Below are positions 5,542 through 7,384 of a stretch of 7,384 bases of DNA, piece after piece. The DNA lies in contig JAQGJY010000020.1 in assembly GCA_028290325.1 (NCBI GenBank), forward strand, positions 1 through 7,384, read 5' to 3'. Positions within the stretch are counted from its first letter, which is position 1. Every line of letters begins with the position of its first letter. The stretch comes from Tardiphaga sp. (GTDB lineage: Bacteria > Pseudomonadota > Alphaproteobacteria > Rhizobiales > Xanthobacteraceae). The position numbers were made by a program, and so were the translations under genes. The notes under the pieces were generated by a model. It was not told the DNA's origin and searched no databases. It saw nothing but the letters and a program-made list of their open reading frames with translations.

Positions 5542-6327
5542 ATGTCCGACGCCGAAGCGAGCCTTCCCATCCTCATTGTTGATGGCGCGCGCGCCACGAT
5601 CCGGCTGAACCGGCCGAAGCAGTTGAATCGGCTGGGGCAGGATGACCTCGAAGAACTGATGCGGCTGTTCGCGCGGGTCGAGGCCGATCCGACGCTGCGG
5701 GTACTGGTGCTGACCGGAACCGGGCGTGCCTTCAGCGCCGGCTTCGATCTCAATTCGATCGCCGCGCGCGCCACCTCGCAGGCCGAGACGGCGGCGCCGA
5801 TCGGCTTCGAAGCGGTCGCCAACCGGCTCGACGATCTCGCGATGCCGACAATCTGTCGGCTCAATGGCGGCGTCTATGGCGGGGCGACGGACATGGCGCT
5901 GGCCTGCGATTTTCGCATCGGCATCGACACGATGGAGATGTTCATGCCGGCCGCGCGGCTCGGCCTGCATTATTATCGCAGCGGGATCGAACGCTACGTG
6001 TCGCGGCTCGGCGTCAACAATGCGAAGAAACTGTTTCTGACCGCGCAGAAGATCGAAGCCGCCGAAATGCTGCGGATCGGCTATCTGACGGCGCTGGTTG
6101 CGCCGGACGCGCTCGATGACGAGGTCGATCGCCTCGCCGCGATTCTCGCCGGCAATGCGCCGTCCGCCGTGCGCGGCATGAAGCGCGCGATCAACGAATT
6201 CGCGCGCGGCCGGCTCGATGCGGCTGCGGCCGACCAGCGCAATCGCGACAGCATGCGTGGCGACGAGATCAAGGAGGGCGTCGCGGCCTTCAGCGAGAAG
6301 CGCGCACCACGATTTGCCGACAGTTGA
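5542..6327 (+). CDS. Enoyl-CoA hydratase/isomerase (crotonase) family protein with altered catalytic residues
   Basis: A 261-residue cytoplasmic crotonase-fold protein of normal length, with a good AGGAG site (5530-5534) seven bases before the ATG. The oxyanion hole is conserved: AFSAGFDL at 63-70 and GGVYGGATDMALACDFRI at 109-126. The C-terminus (KEGVAAFSEKRAPRF) is also typical. Aligned by eye with classical enoyl-CoA hydratase, the two catalytic glutamates are both changed: D117 stands at the Glu144 position (GGATD instead of GGGCE) and A137 at the Glu164 position (MPA instead of QPE). Ordinary syn-hydration of enoyl-CoA is therefore doubtful; other crotonase reactions such as C-C cleavage, decarboxylation, dehalogenation or thioester hydrolysis are possible. 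It follows permease 2 after 55 bp on the same strand, so co-transcription is likely. It probably acts on a CoA thioester made from the imported compound. The precise reaction is unknown. Confidence 0.9.
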   Translation: MSDAEASLPILIVDGARATIRLNRPKQLNRLGQDDLEELMRLFARVEADPTLRVLVLTGTGRAFSAGFDLNSIAARATSQAETAAPIGFEAVANRLDDLAMPTICRLNGGVYGGATDMALACDFRIGIDTMEMFMPAARLGLHYYRSGIERYVSRLGVNNAKKLFLTAQKIEAAEMLRIGYLTALVAPDALDDEVDRLAAILAGNAPSAVRGMKRAINEFARGRLDAAAADQRNRDSMRGDEIKEGVAAFSEKRAPRFADS

Positions 6328-6352
6328 GGCGTTCATGGTTGCCAGACGTTGA

Positions 6353-6372
6353 GTTCCCGATCTCCAGGGAAC
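6353..6372 (+). other. Short inverted repeat after the crotonase gene
   Basis: GTTCCC (6353-6358) and GGGAAC (6367-6372) can pair around an eight-base loop, 25 bases after the crotonase stop codon. There is no T-run afterwards, so it is at best a weak mRNA 3' end structure and not a clear intrinsic terminator. The stem is short enough to occur by chance. Confidence 0.25.
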
Positions 6373-6399
6373 CGGACGACGAGTCGATCCAATCCTAGT

Positions 6400-6467
6400 G
6401 TCATGCGAAACTGGATTGCTCGGCTTGGGCTTCGGCGCGGCCGCGACCGCCCCGGGCTCGCAATGAC
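6400..6467. repeat. Dispersed palindromic intergenic repeat, copy 2 (short form)
   Basis: The ends gtcatgcga (6400-6408) and gctcgcaatgac (6456-6467) are imperfect inverted repeats. Read on the minus strand it begins gtcattgcgagcc and later has gccgagcaatccag, closely matching gtcatggcgagcc and gccaggcaatccag in copy 1 (277-330). The middle is a GC-rich, partly palindromic stretch (gcggccgc at 6437-6444). At 68 bp it is about half as long as copy 1, consistent with a shorter variant or a decayed copy. It lies between the crotonase and fhs genes. Confidence 0.6.
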
Positions 6468-6505
6468 GGCGCCCGGACTGGGGATGCCACCCGAATGGCC
6501 TTGAT

Positions 6506-6560
6506 CTCGGAGCCGGGTTGCGGGCAAACGTAGAACCGCGGGGCTCTCGCCCGGCCCGAG
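6506..6560 (+). promoter_or_regulatory. Structured 5' leader (stem-loop) directly upstream of fhs
   Basis: CTCGG (6506-6510) and GCCGGG (6512-6517) pair with CCGAG (6556-6560) and CCCGGC (6550-6555), giving an 11-bp stem broken only by a bulged A at 6511. Inside, GCGG (6520-6523) pairs with CCGC (6536-6539), extendable by two G-T wobbles, around a 12-base purine-rich loop. The outer stem ends 15 bases before the fhs start codon, so its opening or closing could affect access to the weak ribosome-binding region (gagacgaga). It may be part of the mRNA leader, but no promoter was recognised upstream. No known riboswitch signature was recognised, and in GC-rich DNA some structure arises by chance. 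Confidence 0.35.
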
Positions 6561-6575
6561 TGAGACGAGATCGAC

Positions 6576-7384
6576 ATGCACGCTAAATCGCCGGCCGCGC
6601 TGGTGCCGTCCGACTGGGATATCGCCAATGCCGCCAAGCTGCGGCCGGCCATCGAGATCGGCCGCGATCGCCTTGGCATTCCCGCCGAGAGCCTTGAGCC
6701 CTATGGGCACAACAAGGCTAAAATCGCGATGGACTTCGTGCAGGACGCGCTGGCGACGCGCCAAGACGGCAAGCTGATCCTGGTCACCGCGATCAATCCG
6801 ACGCCGGCCGGCGAAGGCAAAACCACAACCACCGTCGGCCTCGGCGACGCGTTGAACCTGATTGGCAAGAAGGCTCTGATTTGTCTGCGTGAGCCTTCGC
6901 TGGGCCCGTGCTTCGGCATCAAGGGCGGCGCGGCGGGCGGCGGCTATTCGCAAGTCGTGCCCATGGACGAGATCAACCTGCATTTCACCGGCGATTTCCA
7001 CGCCATCGGTTCGGCCAACAATCTGCTCGCGGCGTTGATCGACAATCACATCTATTGGGGCAACGCGGCGAACCTCGATCCGCGCCGCATCACCTGGCGG
7101 CGCTGTCTCGACATGAACGACCGCGCGTTGCGGAATATCGTCTCGTCGCTCGGCGGCGCCGCCAACGGTTTCCCGCGCGAAGATGGTTTCGACATCACCG
7201 TGGCGTCGGAAATCATGGCGATCCTGTGCCTCGCGACCTCCTATGAGGATCTTGAACAACGGCTCGCGGCGATCGTCGTCGGGCTCGACCGCAACAAACA
7301 GCCGGTACGCGCGGGCGCGCTGAAATCCGAGGGCGCGATCGCCGCGCTGCTGAAGGACGCGCTGAAGCCGAACCTCGTGCAGAC
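6576..7384 (+). CDS. fhs: Formate-tetrahydrofolate ligase (formyltetrahydrofolate synthetase), N-terminal half
   Basis: The first 269 complete codons are present; the frame is open to the right edge, so the 3' part is missing (the family is usually about 555 residues). The enzyme joins formate to tetrahydrofolate using ATP, giving 10-formyl-THF for one-carbon metabolism. Diagnostic segments are all present: LEPYGHNKAKIA (40-51), the nucleotide-binding loop TPAGEGKT (76-83), REPSLGPCFGIKGGAAGGGYSQVVPM (105-130), DEINLHFTGDFHAIGSANNLLAALIDNH (131-158), RRCLDMNDRALR (175-186) and FDITVASEIMAILCLA (205-220). The ATG at 6576 is the only choice, because an in-frame TGA lies at 6561-6563. It is on the same strand as the transporter operon but 248 bp beyond the crotonase stop, behind a repeat and a structured leader, so it is probably a separate unit. 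Confidence 0.97.
   Translation, partial: MHAKSPAALVPSDWDIANAAKLRPAIEIGRDRLGIPAESLEPYGHNKAKIAMDFVQDALATRQDGKLILVTAINPTPAGEGKTTTTVGLGDALNLIGKKALICLREPSLGPCFGIKGGAAGGGYSQVVPMDEINLHFTGDFHAIGSANNLLAALIDNHIYWGNAANLDPRRITWRRCLDMNDRALRNIVSSLGGAANGFPREDGFDITVASEIMAILCLATSYEDLEQRLAAIVVGLDRNKQPVRAGALKSEGAIAALLKDALKPNLVQ

Noticed and set aside
5221..6336. 371-residue minus-strand open frame opposite permease 2 and the crotonase
   Set aside because: It spans two clear plus-strand genes and a gap, shows no domain, and its composition mirrors the genes beneath it.
6468..6575. ZTP (pfl) or tetrahydrofolate riboswitch before fhs
   Set aside because: The conserved core bases I know for these classes, such as the GCCUGGG-type segment of the ZTP class, are not present; only a generic stem-loop can be supported.
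6333..7259. 308-residue minus-strand open frame opposite fhs
   Set aside because: fhs on the plus strand is diagnostic along its whole visible length; the antisense frame has no family features. A 23-codon tail with its own ATG (6404 to 6333) was considered but has no ribosome-binding site or recognisable product.

Overview
The window looks like chromosomal DNA of a GC-rich alphaproteobacterium, most likely Hyphomicrobiales near Bradyrhizobium, Rhodopseudomonas or Afipia. The reasons are strong G/C at third codon positions, tightly packed and overlapping genes, and two copies of a dispersed repeat with a caatccag core and gtcat..atgac ends, which resembles elements I know from that group. The placement is inferred from composition and protein style, not from a search.

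Layout. A cyclase-family (kynurenine formamidase-like) metal hydrolase runs off the left edge on the minus strand (1-238). A 185-bp gap holding repeat copy 1 separates it from a fumarylacetoacetate hydrolase (FAH) family gene, also on the minus strand (424-1410). A 126-bp AT-rich divergent promoter region follows. A compact plus-strand operon then starts at 1537: periplasmic substrate-binding protein of the NMT1/SsuA/TauA type, GntR/FCD regulator, ABC ATPase, permease 1 and permease 2. Each of these overlaps the next by 1 or 4 bases. An enoyl-CoA hydratase/isomerase family gene follows after 55 bp (5542-6327). A 248-bp gap carries a weak hairpin, repeat copy 2 and a structured leader. The window ends inside fhs, formate-tetrahydrofolate ligase (6576 to the edge).

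Reading of the system. Uptake (five-gene ABC operon), local control (GntR inside the operon) and degradation (FAH hydrolase, crotonase, perhaps the cyclase) of one small organic compound appear to be encoded together around one divergent promoter. The substrate cannot be read from the sequence. The most unusual points are: a crotonase lacking both canonical catalytic glutamates; a regulator embedded in the transporter operon, with a candidate operator in the shared promoter; two different permeases for one transporter; similar repeats at the 3' ends of the two divergent arms; and a strong RNA stem directly ahead of fhs. No rRNA, tRNA, CRISPR array, phage gene, insertion sequence or intact transposase was seen.
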